This document shows positions 26,517 to 36,372 of a stretch of DNA of 64,000 nucleotides, piece after piece (the first letter of the stretch is position 1; every line of letters begins with the position of its first letter). The notes beneath the pieces are model-generated. The model did not search any database. It was not told where the DNA came from and was given only the letters and a program-made list of their open reading frames with translations. The translations under genes were made by a program, and so were the position numbers. Source of the stretch: Acetobacter musti (GTDB taxonomy: Bacteria; Pseudomonadota; Alphaproteobacteria; Acetobacterales; Acetobacteraceae); contig NZ_WOTB01000005.1 of assembly GCF_011516835.1 (NCBI RefSeq), positions 1-64,000 on the forward strand. Reading direction: 5' to 3'.

Positions 26517-28121
26517 ATGACCGGAAAATATCTGTCACTTCTGATACTGCTCTCCTTCACTGTGATGCTGATACCTTCCGCGCGGGCGCAGACAGAAGAG
26601 ATCGTGATTGACCCGCAGCAATCCGGAAAACCGTTTCCGCATTTCTGGGAAGAGATGTTCGGATCGGGGCGGGCGGTTCTCGGTCTGCGTCAGAACTATC
26701 TGAAGAACATGGCGCTGGTGAAAGGCGTGACGCAGTTCAGCTACGTGCGGTTTCATGGGGTTTTCGGGGATGAGATGGGCATTGTCTCGTTCGGCGATGA
26801 TGGACGTCCTGTCTATAACTTCCGATATGTCGATCAGATATATGACGAGTTGCTTGCGCGCGGCGTGCGGCCATTTGTGGAAATCGGTTACATGCCGAGC
26901 CCGCTTGGATCGGATGCTTTTCGCAGACGTGGCGGTCTGGAGCCGCTGCAGGCGGATGCTCAGAAGCTGCATCGGGTGACAGATTACAGCAGCGGGACGT
27001 TCTGGTACCGGGCGAATGTGTCACCACCGGAGAATTACGCACAATGGGATGATCTGATCCGGGCATTTACGCGACATGTTGAGGACCGGTATGGGAAGGA
27101 TGAGGTCCGGCACTGGTATTTTGAAGTGTGGAATGAACCGAATCAGGCGTCCTGGGCTGGAAACCCGCAAATGGACACATATTTTACGCTGTATGACCAT
27201 ACAGCACGGGCGGTCAAAGCTGTTGATGAGCGGCTGAGGGTTGGAGGGCCGGCGACGGCGACGACAAGCTGGGTACCGGAGTTCCTGGCACATGTAACGA
27301 CGGCACACAGTCCGATCGATTTTCTGTCCACGCATGTTTATGCCAACGATCCGCCAGAGCGGGTTCCGGTACCGGATGCGCAGAAGACGCCGGCACATAT
27401 GGTATGCGCGGCAACGGCGCATGTTGCCGATCTGAAGCGGGAAGCAAAGCAGGCACGGCTCCCGTTGATTATTTCCGAATTCGGGGCGGACTGGAACTCT
27501 GACGACGGACTTGCGGCCAGTACCTATATCGGTCCGTGGCTGGCACAAACAGCGCATGACTGCGACGGCCTGACGGAGATGATGAGTTACTGGACATTTT
27601 CGGATAATTTCGAGGAACAGGGCATTCCGCGCGCGGAACTGCCGGGCGTGTTCGGGATCGTGTCTGAACAGGGAATTCCGAAACCGGCTTTTCATGCTTT
27701 CAGCCTTCTGCACAGGCTCGGAGAGAGGCGCCTGCCGGAACGCAACGATGAGGCGCTGGTCACACGGAATGCAGATGGCCGGATGGATGTGGCGCTATGG
27801 AACTATACGCCCCCTGATGTTTCACAGACGGCTTCAGTTACGGATGGAAAGAAGAAGATTTTTCATGTGCGGATGCGCTCATCCTCCATTCGGGTGAAAG
27901 CGCGGATGTGGCGGGTAGATCAGGCGCATGGAAATGTCATGCCGGCCTGGAAACGGCTTGGCGAACCCGCTGTGCCGACACCGGCGCAGCAGAAATTGCT
28001 GCTGCAGGCGGCTGCAGCGGATAGTGGACAGGATATTGTGATTCCGGCTGCGGGGATTGATGTGGCAGTTCCGGCGCATGGGCTGGTATTGCTGGAGGTG
28101 CCTCGTGACAGTCTGAACTGA
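26517..28121 (+). CDS. Exported glycoside hydrolase family 39 (beta-xylosidase-like)
   Basis: This is a 534-residue retaining glycosidase. The ATG at 26517 starts a clean signal peptide (MTGKYLSLLILLSFTVMLIPSARA) with cleavage before QTEE. The acid/base Glu is E207 in YFEVWNEPNQ and the nucleophile is E321 in IISEFGADW, both in the GH39 context. The barrel is followed by a C-terminal beta domain. Known GH39 members cleave beta-xylosides or related glycosides. Only one glycosidase is present with no sugar transporter nearby, so the role may be in polysaccharide trimming rather than uptake. Confidence 0.85.
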   Translation: MTGKYLSLLILLSFTVMLIPSARAQTEEIVIDPQQSGKPFPHFWEEMFGSGRAVLGLRQNYLKNMALVKGVTQFSYVRFHGVFGDEMGIVSFGDDGRPVYNFRYVDQIYDELLARGVRPFVEIGYMPSPLGSDAFRRRGGLEPLQADAQKLHRVTDYSSGTFWYRANVSPPENYAQWDDLIRAFTRHVEDRYGKDEVRHWYFEVWNEPNQASWAGNPQMDTYFTLYDHTARAVKAVDERLRVGGPATATTSWVPEFLAHVTTAHSPIDFLSTHVYANDPPERVPVPDAQKTPAHMVCAATAHVADLKREAKQARLPLIISEFGADWNSDDGLAASTYIGPWLAQTAHDCDGLTEMMSYWTFSDNFEEQGIPRAELPGVFGIVSEQGIPKPAFHAFSLLHRLGERRLPERNDEALVTRNADGRMDVALWNYTPPDVSQTASVTDGKKKIFHVRMRSSSIRVKARMWRVDQAHGNVMPAWKRLGEPAVPTPAQQKLLLQAAAADSGQDIVIPAAGIDVAVPAHGLVLLEVPRDSLN

Positions 28122-28194
28122 TACCAGAGGCTATGCAGACTGATTCTCAAAGGAGTGAAACCGGGCACTGCAAGGTTCGGGTAACGCTCTGACG

Positions 28195-28686
28195 TCAGAA
28201 CCCGTCTATCCGTTTTTGCAGGCTACCGATATCAGTGTGACTGAAGACTTCGACTCCGTTCTGACGCAGAAGCGCAGCGGTCGCACCGGTTCCGGGGTGG
28301 GTTTTCCCTGAGAATGTACCGTCGTAAATCGTGGTGCTGCCACAGGACGGGCTGTTATCTGTCAGGATGGCGTAGCGGCACTTATGCTGCTGCGCGAGAG
28401 CAAGTGCGATCCGTGCACCTGAGAGAAAAAGGGAAGTAACGTCCTGCCCTGTATCTGTGACGATGCGGGCTGTTCCATTCAGAACTTCTTCTCCGGACAG
28501 GTTATCTGCGATCTCGGACGGAGAGCGTGGCACACTGAAACCAGCGGCAAGCTCGGGGCAGACGGGAACCAGACGGCCTTCGTTCTGCCATCTGGTCAGG
28601 ACCGGGTGATGTGCCTGCTTAGCGGTGCCGTTATAGCGGACCGGCTGACCGATAAGGCAGGAACTGATAAGGATTTTTTCTTTCAT
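28195..28686 (-). CDS. DUF523 family protein
   Basis: The 163-residue cytoplasmic protein belongs to DUF523 (YbbK-like). It has the conserved ISSCLIGQPVRYNG with C9, CPELAAGFSVPRSP, and TDNSPSCGSTTIYDGTFSG with a second invariant Cys. The family's function is unknown to me. It converges with the GH39 gene and is 210 bases downstream of nadK in the same direction. Confidence 0.88.
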   Translation of the reverse strand: MKEKILISSCLIGQPVRYNGTAKQAHHPVLTRWQNEGRLVPVCPELAAGFSVPRSPSEIADNLSGEEVLNGTARIVTDTGQDVTSLFLSGARIALALAQQHKCRYAILTDNSPSCGSTTIYDGTFSGKTHPGTGATAALLRQNGVEVFSHTDIGSLQKRIDGF

Positions 28687-28852
28687 ACCCGGTTATTTTT
28701 CATATTCAGATTAATTCCGACAGCTTCTGTGGAGACTATAAGCTAAGACGGCAAATGCTGGCCGGACCGTTTGCATCATGGTCTGCAGTACCGTGAGCGC
28801 GATGAAACAGGTGAGCCGGGCAACAGATTCCTGCTGACGGTTATGGCTTTCG

Positions 28853-28873
28853 GAAGCCGGCTGATCCGGCTTC
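28853..28873 (-). terminator. Hairpin downstream of nadK
   Basis: GAAGCCGG (28853-28860) pairs perfectly with CCGGCTTC (28866-28873). It lies 25 bases after the nadK stop. There is no T-run, so termination here is only a possibility. Confidence 0.35.
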
Positions 28874-28897
28874 AGCGCACAAGCCTCCGAGTGGCAT

Positions 28898-29704
28898 CTA
28901 AGCTGAAAACTGCTCGGCAATAATACGTTCAGACAGCGTCTGTCCCGGATCGAACAGGACCATGACTGAACGCGTCCGGTTTTCCCGGACTACGACGGAT
29001 ACAACGTCCCGGACTTCGGTAAAGTCGGCAACGGCAGCGACCGGACGTTTTTCTGTCTCCAGAATTGTAAACGTAACCGTCGCTGTCGATGGCAGAAGTG
29101 CGCCACGCCAGCGGCGCGGCCGGAAAGCGCTGATGGGCGTCAGAGGCAACAGGTTGCCCGACAGAGGCACGATTGGACCATGCGCGGAAAGATTATAGGC
29201 TGTCGAACCGGCAGGTGTTGCGACCAGAACCCCATCACAAATCAGTTCAGGCATCCGCTCGCGCCCATCGACATCTACGCGGATCTTTGCCGCCTGTCGT
29301 GTCTCACGGAACAGAAAAACGTCATTCAGCGCATCCGCTTCGTGAATACCTCCGTCGACGCATGTGGCACGCATATGAAGAGGATGCAAGACAGCGCTCT
29401 GCGTCGCTACCAGCCTTTCCGGCAGGTTGTCCTCGTCAAACGGATTCATCAGAAATCCAACCGACCCACAGTTCATGCCATAGACCGGAACAGGCCGGTC
29501 CATCACATGACGGAGCGTTTCGAGCATAAAACCATCTCCGCCCAGACAGACAATCACATCCGCTGTTCCGACCGGGCAGTTCCCATATCGCTGACTGAGC
29601 CTTGCAAGGCCCTCTTCGGCTTTAGGAGTATTTGTTGCAACGAAGGCGAGATTCTGGGGAGGGGCAGATCCTGCCCATGGCGAATCAGTGATGTCGCTGT
29701 TCAT
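28898..29704 (-). CDS. nadK: NAD kinase
   Basis: NadK phosphorylates NAD to NADP in the cytoplasm. The 268 residues contain the GGDG motif (55-58, [15 protein letters not shown]), the [11 protein letters not shown] block (77-87) and the region [27 protein letters not shown] that binds the nicotinamide side. The length fits the short bacterial type. It stands between a BASS-family transporter and DUF523, all on the minus strand, and 6.5 kb from the NAD-synthesis genes nrtR-nadABC. Confidence 0.95.
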   Translation of the reverse strand: MNSDITDSPWAGSAPPQNLAFVATNTPKAEEGLARLSQRYGNCPVGTADVIVCLGGDGFMLETLRHVMDRPVPVYGMNCGSVGFLMNPFDEDNLPERLVATQSAVLHPLHMRATCVDGGIHEADALNDVFLFRETRQAAKIRVDVDGRERMPELICDGVLVATPAGSTAYNLSAHGPIVPLSGNLLPLTPISAFRPRRWRGALLPSTATVTFTILETEKRPVAAVADFTEVRDVVSVVVRENRTRSVMVLFDPGQTLSERIIAEQFSA

Positions 29705-30003
29705 AGCGAAGATCGTAACATCATAGTCGTCAGGTTCCCCGGATGGCTGCTAATCATTCTATAGCAGAGACAACAGCATTCTCTGCAAGCCGTGTTCGCC
29801 GGATGGTCGCCTCAAAAGTCTCCTGTCCATAAACACTGAATCTCATCGCGAAATTCATACAAAGCAGGGTCCCGATCAGCAATATCCTCAGCCAGTCCGC
29901 CTCCGGCTGGCTCACTCAGGCTACTGCAACACCCGCTCATCGGTGTCGCACCCGGCAACCACAGCATCAGACGGATTTTTCCAGTGGCTTCCCACGATAA
30001 ATA

Positions 30004-30909
30004 CTATCGTTTTACCGGGCGATATCTCCAGATCGCGGCGAGTATCGAGCCGGAAATATTGTGCCAGACTGAAAAAATTGCGCCCGGAAGAGCTGCGAGA
30101 GGCGAAAAATAAATCCTTCCGAGAGTGGCGGCGAGACCGGAGTTCTGCATGCCGACTTCCAGAGCAAGGGTACGGCATATGCTCTCATTGAAGCCCAAAA
30201 GACGCCCACCCCAGTAGCCGCCGAGGAGACCGACAGCGTTGTGAAGAATAACGCCGAGCAGGATAACGGGACTAGCCGTAACAACGGACGGCCCGGCACC
30301 GGCGACAACACATCCGATTATTGTCAGGACAGAGAACATAGCGACCGGCGGAAGGACAAATTCGATCCTCCGGATGGTACGATGAAAAAAGATGTTGATA
30401 ATGACGCCGCCGAGAACAGGAAGCGCGACCATGCTGACAATGCTGCGGAACAACCCCCAGCTGTCTGCGGTGACGCCGGCGGAGACGTAAAGTCGGATCA
30501 GTATGGGCGTGGCGACAATTCCGACCAGAGTGGACAGCGCGCTGATGCTGATGGAGAGAGCAACATCTCCGCGTGAAAGATAAACCATCACGTTGGACGC
30601 AGTACCGCTGGACACACAGCCGACGAGGATCATGCCAGTGGCGAGAGCAGGTGGCATGGCGAGTGCGCGCGCGATAACCCATGCAGCGAGAGGCATGACA
30701 AGGTAATGCAGACCGACGCCCGCCAGGACGGGGAAAGGGCGACGCATAATGCGGATGAAATCACCGGGAGTGAGCGTGACTCCCATGGTAAACATGATGA
30801 AAGCGAGGAGTGGTGTCACTGCAGGGAGCAGCCTGACGAACGGTGCCGGAAATGCGATGGCACAGGCGGAGATCAGGATCGCCCAGACGGGAAAAAGGCG
30901 TGTCAGCAT
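30004..30909 (-). CDS. Bile acid:sodium symporter (BASS) family transporter, PanS/YocS-like
   Basis: This is a 301-residue inner-membrane protein with about ten helices. The family motifs FTMGVTLTPGDF (about 41-52), GCVSSGTASNVMVYL (96-110) and EVGMQNSGLAATLG (about 251-264) form the sodium-binding core of the BASS fold. Bacterial members carry organic anions such as ketopantoate, pantothenate or 2-oxo acids with sodium. The substrate is unknown here. It is divergent from the ABC-F gene. Confidence 0.88.
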   Translation of the reverse strand: MLTRLFPVWAILISACAIAFPAPFVRLLPAVTPLLAFIMFTMGVTLTPGDFIRIMRRPFPVLAGVGLHYLVMPLAAWVIARALAMPPALATGMILVGCVSSGTASNVMVYLSRGDVALSISISALSTLVGIVATPILIRLYVSAGVTADSWGLFRSIVSMVALPVLGGVIINIFFHRTIRRIEFVLPPVAMFSVLTIIGCVVAGAGPSVVTASPVILLGVILHNAVGLLGGYWGGRLLGFNESICRTLALEVGMQNSGLAATLGRIYFSPLAALPGAIFSVWHNISGSILAAIWRYRPVKR

Positions 30910-31107
30910 CGGAGATATTTACGGCCGGGGCTCTGAGCTGTCCGGGACATGGGCGTCTCCGCGGAAGCCGGGATTAAGAATGGCAGCCTTTCAAGCGGTT
31001 TAAAGGCGCGCTGACAAGATGGACAACGGGCTGTTTACGGGCTGAGCGGGCTGCGTAATAAGGACACAATCTCTTATTTCACTTCTTTTCCACCGCTCTG
31101 AGGACGC

Positions 31108-32730
31108 ATGATCCGTCTCGACAACATAAGCAGGCATAATGGTCATCGGGTGATCTTCATCGAGGCATCGGCAGCGCTTCAGAAAGGAGAAAAAGTCGGG
31201 CTGGTGGGGCCGAACGGGGCAGGCAAAACAACACTGTTCCGGCTGATTACGGGTCAGGATGAGCCGGATGAAGGACAAGTACTGACGGATCGCGGCGTGA
31301 CGGTCGGGTTTTTCAGCCAGGATGTGGGGGAAATGGCCGGACGGAGTGCCGTTGCCGAGGTGATGGACGGGGCCGGTCCGGTGGCGCAGATCGGAGCAGA
31401 GCTGGCGGAGCTTGAAGCTGCGATGGCTGACCCGGAGCGGTCTGACGAACTGGACGTCATCCTTGAACGGTTTGGCGAGGTGCAGGCGCGGTTTGAGGAA
31501 CTGGGTGGGTATGCGCTGGAGGGCCGTGCGCGCGAGGTTCTGCACGGCCTGGGTTTCAGTCAGGAGATGATGGACGGCGATGTGGGGCGTCTCTCCGGCG
31601 GGTGGAAGATGCGGGTGGCGCTGGGGCGCATTTTGCTGATGAAGCCGGATGTGATGCTGCTCGATGAGCCCAGCAACCATCTCGATCTGGAAAGTCTGAT
31701 CTGGCTGGAGCAGTTCCTGGCGGGATATGACGGCGCGTTGCTGATGACATCCCATGACCGGGCCTTCATGAATCGGGTCATCAACAAGGTGATTGAGATT
31801 GACGGCGGCACGCTGACGAGCTTTTCAGGTGATTATGAATTTTACGAACAGCAGCAGGCACTGAATGAGAAGCAGCAGCAGGCACAGTTCGACAGGCAGC
31901 AGGCGATGCTGGCGAAAGAAGTAGCTTTTATCGAACGTTTTAAGGCGCGGGCTTCTCATGCGGCACAGGTGCAGAGCCGGGTGAAAAAACTGGATAAGAT
32001 CGACCGGGTTGAACCACCGAAGCGGCGTCAGGCGCTGTCTTTCACGTTTCCCCCAGCGCCGCGTTCGGGAGACGCGGTTGTCAGTCTGAGAGGTGTGGAT
32101 AAGTGCTATGGCAGTCGGATAATTTATAAAGACCTGGATCTGCTCATTCGCCGGCAGGAACGGTGTTGCGTGCTTGGCGTCAACGGTGCAGGCAAATCGA
32201 CGCTGCTGAAACTGGTGACGGGAACAACGGAGCCGGATGCGGGGACGGTAACGCTCGGAGGCAGCGTCAGGATGGGATATTTTGCTCAGCATGCAATGGA
32301 TGTCCTGAACGGCGATCATACGGTATTCGAGACACTGAGCGATGCGTTTCCGCTGGCGGCGCAGGGTTCACTGCGCGCGCTGGCGGGAGGTTTCGGGTTT
32401 TCAGGCGACGATGTGGAGAAGATCTGCCGGGTGCTGTCGGGCGGCGAGAAGGCACGTCTGGTCATGGCGCTGATGCTGTACGATCCGCCGAATTTTCTGG
32501 TGCTTGATGAACCGACGAACCATCTCGATATTGCGACGAAAGAAATGCTGATCGCGGCGCTGGCCGATTATGAGGGGACGATGCTGTTTGTCTCGCATGA
32601 CCGGCATTTTCTGGCAGCACTGTCCAACCGGGTTCTTGAGCTGACGCCGGACGGAATTCATCGCTATGACGGTGGATATACCGAATATGTGGCCAGGACC
32701 GGGCGGGAGGCGCCGGGTCTGCACGTGTGA
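31108..32730 (+). CDS. ABC-F family ATPase
   Basis: This cytoplasmic protein of 540 residues has two ATP-binding cassettes and no membrane part. Walker A sites are GPNGAGKT (34-41) and, in the second half, GVNGAGKS. The ABC signatures are LSGGWKMR and LSGGEKAR, and each Walker B reads LLDEPSNHLD or LVLDEPTNHLD. A Gln-rich linker (EQQQALNEKQQQAQFDRQQAM) joins the halves, as in ABC-F proteins that act on ribosomes (Uup, YbiT, EttA, YheS). The exact subgroup is not clear; YbiT-like is most likely. The ribosome site is GAGG about eight bases before the ATG. Confidence 0.92.
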   Translation: MIRLDNISRHNGHRVIFIEASAALQKGEKVGLVGPNGAGKTTLFRLITGQDEPDEGQVLTDRGVTVGFFSQDVGEMAGRSAVAEVMDGAGPVAQIGAELAELEAAMADPERSDELDVILERFGEVQARFEELGGYALEGRAREVLHGLGFSQEMMDGDVGRLSGGWKMRVALGRILLMKPDVMLLDEPSNHLDLESLIWLEQFLAGYDGALLMTSHDRAFMNRVINKVIEIDGGTLTSFSGDYEFYEQQQALNEKQQQAQFDRQQAMLAKEVAFIERFKARASHAAQVQSRVKKLDKIDRVEPPKRRQALSFTFPPAPRSGDAVVSLRGVDKCYGSRIIYKDLDLLIRRQERCCVLGVNGAGKSTLLKLVTGTTEPDAGTVTLGGSVRMGYFAQHAMDVLNGDHTVFETLSDAFPLAAQGSLRALAGGFGFSGDDVEKICRVLSGGEKARLVMALMLYDPPNFLVLDEPTNHLDIATKEMLIAALADYEGTMLFVSHDRHFLAALSNRVLELTPDGIHRYDGGYTEYVARTGREAPGLHV

Positions 32731-33055
32731 GGGCAGCTTTAACCTTGCCGTGTATTCGGAGAATGGCTAGTTGCCTGAAATTTATTGATTTCCCGTTTTA
32801 CCCGCGTCCGCAGGAACCATTCCGGCCACCTGTTTTTACAGGGTGTTTATCTTATGGCTCCCGGATATTTTCAAAGAAATCAGTGTATTAAATTCCTTAA
32901 CAAACTCGCCCCATGTGGAATTACATTTCTCATGCGGTCCGCAAACCAGACCCTACCCATCCGGGTTGCTCTTTTTCGCGACGGATGCTCAGTTTCACTT
33001 CTGATCCGCTCTGGCTGGCGGCCCGCCAGAACGTAATGAGGAAAGCTGCATATTC
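32731..33055. other. Gap at a strand-composition switch
   Basis: It holds a 7-1-7 palindrome CTGGCGG-C-CCGCCAG (33015-33029), 27 bases before the aminopeptidase gene, and GAGGAAAG as its ribosome site. The plus strand changes from G-rich to C-rich across this stretch. No mobile-element end was recognised. Confidence 0.35.
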
Positions 33056-34315
33056 ATGGTCATACCCTGCCCTGTCGAAAATAAGATTGAAGCCGGAACA
33101 GACCGGCTTGCCGAGGCAGCCGTACGTGTCGGCCTGAATGTCAGACACGGACAGCAGGTCATCATCACGGCTCCTCTTGAGGCTGTGCCTCTGGTCCGGA
33201 AAATCACGAAACATGCCTACAAGGCCGGCGCCTCGCTCGTCACGACATTCTATGCTGACGATGAAGCCACCCTTGCCCGGTTCAGCAATGCCGCCGAAGA
33301 CACCTTTGACACCGCCGCCACATGGTTCGCTGACGGCATGGCAGCCGGCTTCCGTGAAGGCGCTGCCCGCCTTGCCATCACCGGAGGAAACCCTGCCCTG
33401 CTCAGCGGTCAGAACCCTGATCTTGTGTCACGTGCCAGCCGGGCAGCATCGGTGGCCAATCGGCCCGCTCTGGAACTCATCACCAGTTTTGCCGTGAACT
33501 GGAATATCGTCGCAGCAGCCACACCGGCATGGGCTTCACTCGTTTTCCCCGGTGTGCCGGAACCTATCGCTGTTTCGCGGCTATGGGACGCTATTTTTTC
33601 TGCCTCACGCATCAACGGCGAAGATCCGGTCGCAGACTGGGCCGTCCATAACGATCAGCTTCATCGCCGCGCGGACTATCTGAATAAGCGCCGCTTTGCA
33701 GCACTCCACTTCGCCGGTCCCGGAACCGATCTCACAGTAGGACTGGCCGAAGGTCACTTATGGGCTGGCGGCTCCAGCAAAGCGAAAAACGGAATCCTTT
33801 GTAATCCCAATATTCCCACGGAGGAGGTTTTCACTACACCTCACCGGCTTCAGGTAGAAGGCTACGTTCGCAGCACGAAACCGCTTTCATATCAGGGCAC
33901 GCTCATCGAGGACATTGAAGTGCGCTTTGCCGATGGCCGGATTGTCGAGGCTCATTCTACAAAAGGTGAAAGCGTACTTATGCGTGTGCTTGATACCGAT
34001 GAAGGCTCCCGTCGACTTGGTGAGGTCGCGCTTGTGCCGCATTCCTCTCCGATCTCTCAGAGTGGCCTTCTCTTCCAGAACACTCTTTTTGATGAAAACG
34101 CTGCAAGTCATATCGCTCTCGGACAGGCGTATTCCGAATGCATGACAGAAGAAGGTGGAAAAACCACCGAGGCTCTCGCTGCCCGGGGAGCCAACAGCAG
34201 CCTCATTCATATCGACTGGATGATCGGCTCAGGGGAAATCAGCGTTACAGGTCTGGACGCCGCGGGAGGAACTGTGCCGCTGATGCGCGCCGGAGAGTGG
34301 GTCACCGCTGTCTGA
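33056..34315 (+). CDS. M29 family (aminopeptidase T) metallopeptidase
   Basis: This 419-residue cytoplasmic enzyme removes N-terminal residues from peptides with two metal ions. The family's metal-site blocks are all visible: NIPTEEVFTTP, LGEVALVPHSSPIS, NAASHIALGQAYSEC and SLIHIDWMIGSGEISV, carrying the Glu, His, Tyr and Asp ligands. It starts at the ATG at 33056 with GAGGAAAG upstream. Base composition is lower in G than the genes to the left. It is the first gene of the C-rich 33-40 kb block and probably not part of the NAD operon. Confidence 0.9.
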   Translation: MVIPCPVENKIEAGTDRLAEAAVRVGLNVRHGQQVIITAPLEAVPLVRKITKHAYKAGASLVTTFYADDEATLARFSNAAEDTFDTAATWFADGMAAGFREGAARLAITGGNPALLSGQNPDLVSRASRAASVANRPALELITSFAVNWNIVAAATPAWASLVFPGVPEPIAVSRLWDAIFSASRINGEDPVADWAVHNDQLHRRADYLNKRRFAALHFAGPGTDLTVGLAEGHLWAGGSSKAKNGILCNPNIPTEEVFTTPHRLQVEGYVRSTKPLSYQGTLIEDIEVRFADGRIVEAHSTKGESVLMRVLDTDEGSRRLGEVALVPHSSPISQSGLLFQNTLFDENAASHIALGQAYSECMTEEGGKTTEALAARGANSSLIHIDWMIGSGEISVTGLDAAGGTVPLMRAGEWVTAV

Positions 34316-34436
34316 AAACAAATCCCGGCAGTGAGCCACCGGTTCTCAGAGCAGGCGAAGCCCGGCAGTTCCACCGAAAAATTCACTCAGATACTGACAG
34401 AAACGACAACTTTCCGGCAAGGAGAAAATTTTTATC

Positions 34437-34994
34437 ATGATCGCATATAGTCTTATCTCTCGTCAGATCACCGGTTTCGTGCTTGCAGGCATGCTGCTTT
34501 CTCCGGCCGCTGCCTTGGCACAGAGCGGACAGATGGATATGCCCGCGCAGCAGGGTCAGCAATCTACGGCAGAGCCCCCTCCTCAGCCTTCCGCAGCAGA
34601 AATGGCGCAGATGCGCAAGGATGTTCAGACTGCCGCAGCCTGGCGCCTGCCACCTGACTTCATTCCCCGCATGACCAGTACGCTGCAGGCGCTCCGGAGT
34701 TCGGGTCTCCAGCCACCACCGCCCGCCGGACAGCTTTCCCTCGACGCTACCATTCAGCGCGTTAACGGCGTACCCGGCCTGGACCCGCTCCTGAAAGCTC
34801 ATGGGTTTACAGCCCGTGATTTCGTGATTGGCCTTACCTGCTTTGGAATGACAGTGGCGCTGACTCATAATCCACAGGCTCAGAACTCTCCACAGGCACC
34901 AAAACTCAATCCGGCCAATGTTGCCCTCATTAATTCCAGCCCGGAAGGGGTTCAGGCTCTGATGCAGGAGATGAACGCTCAGCCACAACAATAA
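34437..34994 (+). CDS. Secreted hypothetical protein, Gln/Pro-rich
   Basis: I do not recognise this 185-residue product. A signal peptide (about residues 1-28, ending AAALAQ) is followed by a Gln/Met/Pro-rich segment to about residue 55, a helical domain with WRLPPDFIPRM and VNGVPGLDPLLKAHGFTARDFVIGLTCFGMTVAL, and a Gln-rich end. It should be periplasmic. AAGGAG lies 14 bases before the ATG. The C-terminal part (NVALINSSPEGVQALMQEM) suggests a small helical fold. No function can be assigned. Confidence 0.7.
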   Translation: MIAYSLISRQITGFVLAGMLLSPAAALAQSGQMDMPAQQGQQSTAEPPPQPSAAEMAQMRKDVQTAAAWRLPPDFIPRMTSTLQALRSSGLQPPPPAGQLSLDATIQRVNGVPGLDPLLKAHGFTARDFVIGLTCFGMTVALTHNPQAQNSPQAPKLNPANVALINSSPEGVQALMQEMNAQPQQ

Positions 34995-35396
34995 AAACAC
35001 AACTCTGATGCGGTAAACTGCCTCCGGAAACTATTACAGGTATCCGTCTTGTACGGCACCTGCAGAGGCCAGTACAGGCAGCCTGGCACTTACAGGTTAT
35101 AATGGCGCTCCCATGCCTGGAAAAATACGCCATCCTGAAATTCCGTTTTTTTCACGATAGTGTCAGGAAGAAATTGGAGAAATCCACTTCCTGTTCAGTC
35201 AGGAGCAGGCGGATATCTGCCTGACAGATATCTTTCCATTCTGTGCTTCCCGGAAAACAGGCAAAAATTTTACGCAGACCTCATGGAAAAGGAAGAAAAA
35301 TTCTCATTTTCTGGTGGAATTTCGCAGTTATATACATCCTGTGAATCTGTATGGTTATAAGTCTCCTGCGATCTTCGAGTAAAAATTACCTTCCTT
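34995..35396. other. Intergenic region before nrtR
   Basis: This AT-rich stretch of 402 bases contains short frames without family signals. The final 60 bases (GTTATATAC, GGTTATAAG) look like promoter DNA for nrtR. No copy of the palindrome found before nadA is seen. Confidence 0.3.
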
Positions 35397-36287
35397 ATGA
35401 CTGAAGCAAATCTGTGCAGAACCGATCTCGTTGCGGTGCTCATGACAGTCAGAGACGAAACCCCTCATATACTGACGCTGAGAAACGGCTCTTCCCTCCC
35501 GGCCGGCCCGCTGAAATCAGCCCATCGTTCGCTGCAGAAAGGTCTTCGGGCATGGGTTGAGCAGCAAACCGGCTTCCATCTCGGTCATATCGAGCAGTTG
35601 TATACGTTCGGTGATACCCAGTGCGAGGATGGTATGCGACTGGTCCGGATCTCTTATATGGCTCTTACCAGCACATCGACCGATGAAGGTGACTGGAGAT
35701 CGGTCTATGACTATTTCCCATGGGAAGATCGACGACGAGGTGATACGGATGTTATCCTGACGCAAATCGTTAAGCATATTCGCAAATGGTCTGATGGTCG
35801 CTCTGATCGCCACCGGCGTTGCGCGATTGCATTCGGGCTTGATAATCACCCCTGGAACGATGAACTCGTCCTTCAGCGCTATGAACTTCTCTGGGAGGCG
35901 GGGCTGGTCGCCGAATCTCACATCAAGGGCGAGTTCATTCTCCACAGCCGCGCCATGAGCGACGACTACCGACGCGTGCTGGCGACAGCAATGTCCCGTA
36001 TTCGCGCGCGTATTCGCTACACTCCAGCCGTATTTGATCTTTTGCCGATGCATTTCACGCTGTTTCAGCTTCAGCAGACCATGGAAGCTCTTGCTGGCCG
36101 CTTTATGCATAAGCAAAATTTTCGCCGACTGGTGCTCAGCCAGCATCTCGTCAGTGAAACCGGTAGCTATGAACAGGCAGGACAAGGCAGGCCCGCGCGT
36201 CTTTACCGTTTTGATCCCGCGGGATCTGAAAACTGCTATCTGGCCGGCGCCAAACTTCCGCTGAGTCCTGTGACGCTGTCCTCATGA
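35397..36287 (+). CDS. nrtR: NrtR-type NAD-metabolism transcriptional regulator (Nudix-related)
   Basis: The product has 296 residues. An N-terminal Nudix-like domain (TDLVAVLMTVRDETPHILTLRNGSSLPAGPL, about 10-40) has lost the full GX5EX7REUXEEXGU catalytic box, so it probably binds rather than hydrolyses ADP-ribose. The C-terminal winged helix has the NrtR pattern FTLFQLQQTMEALAGRFMHKQNFRRLVLSQHLVSETG and GRPARLYRFDP. NrtR proteins repress NAD synthesis or salvage genes and let go when ADP-ribose or related ligands accumulate. It sits directly upstream of nadA-nadB-nadC in the same direction, with a palindrome in between, which fits this role well. Confidence 0.85.
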   Translation: MTEANLCRTDLVAVLMTVRDETPHILTLRNGSSLPAGPLKSAHRSLQKGLRAWVEQQTGFHLGHIEQLYTFGDTQCEDGMRLVRISYMALTSTSTDEGDWRSVYDYFPWEDRRRGDTDVILTQIVKHIRKWSDGRSDRHRRCAIAFGLDNHPWNDELVLQRYELLWEAGLVAESHIKGEFILHSRAMSDDYRRVLATAMSRIRARIRYTPAVFDLLPMHFTLFQLQQTMEALAGRFMHKQNFRRLVLSQHLVSETGSYEQAGQGRPARLYRFDPAGSENCYLAGAKLPLSPVTLSS

Positions 36288-36333
36288 AAACGTGTACATG
36301 CATTCTCTTGCATCAACAGAACTCCGGCCTATA

Positions 36334-36352
36334 TATGCTCATGTTGAGTATA
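36334..36352. promoter_or_regulatory. Candidate NrtR operator before nadA
   Basis: TATGCTCA-tgt-TGAGTATA is an 8-3-8 palindrome with one G-T mismatch, 20 bases upstream of the nadA start and just ahead of its ribosome site AGGAG (36361). It is placed where a repressor would block the promoter or elongation. Assignment to NrtR rests on adjacency to the regulator gene. Confidence 0.6.
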
Positions 36353-36372
36353 ATAAGCGCAGGAGCGCGACC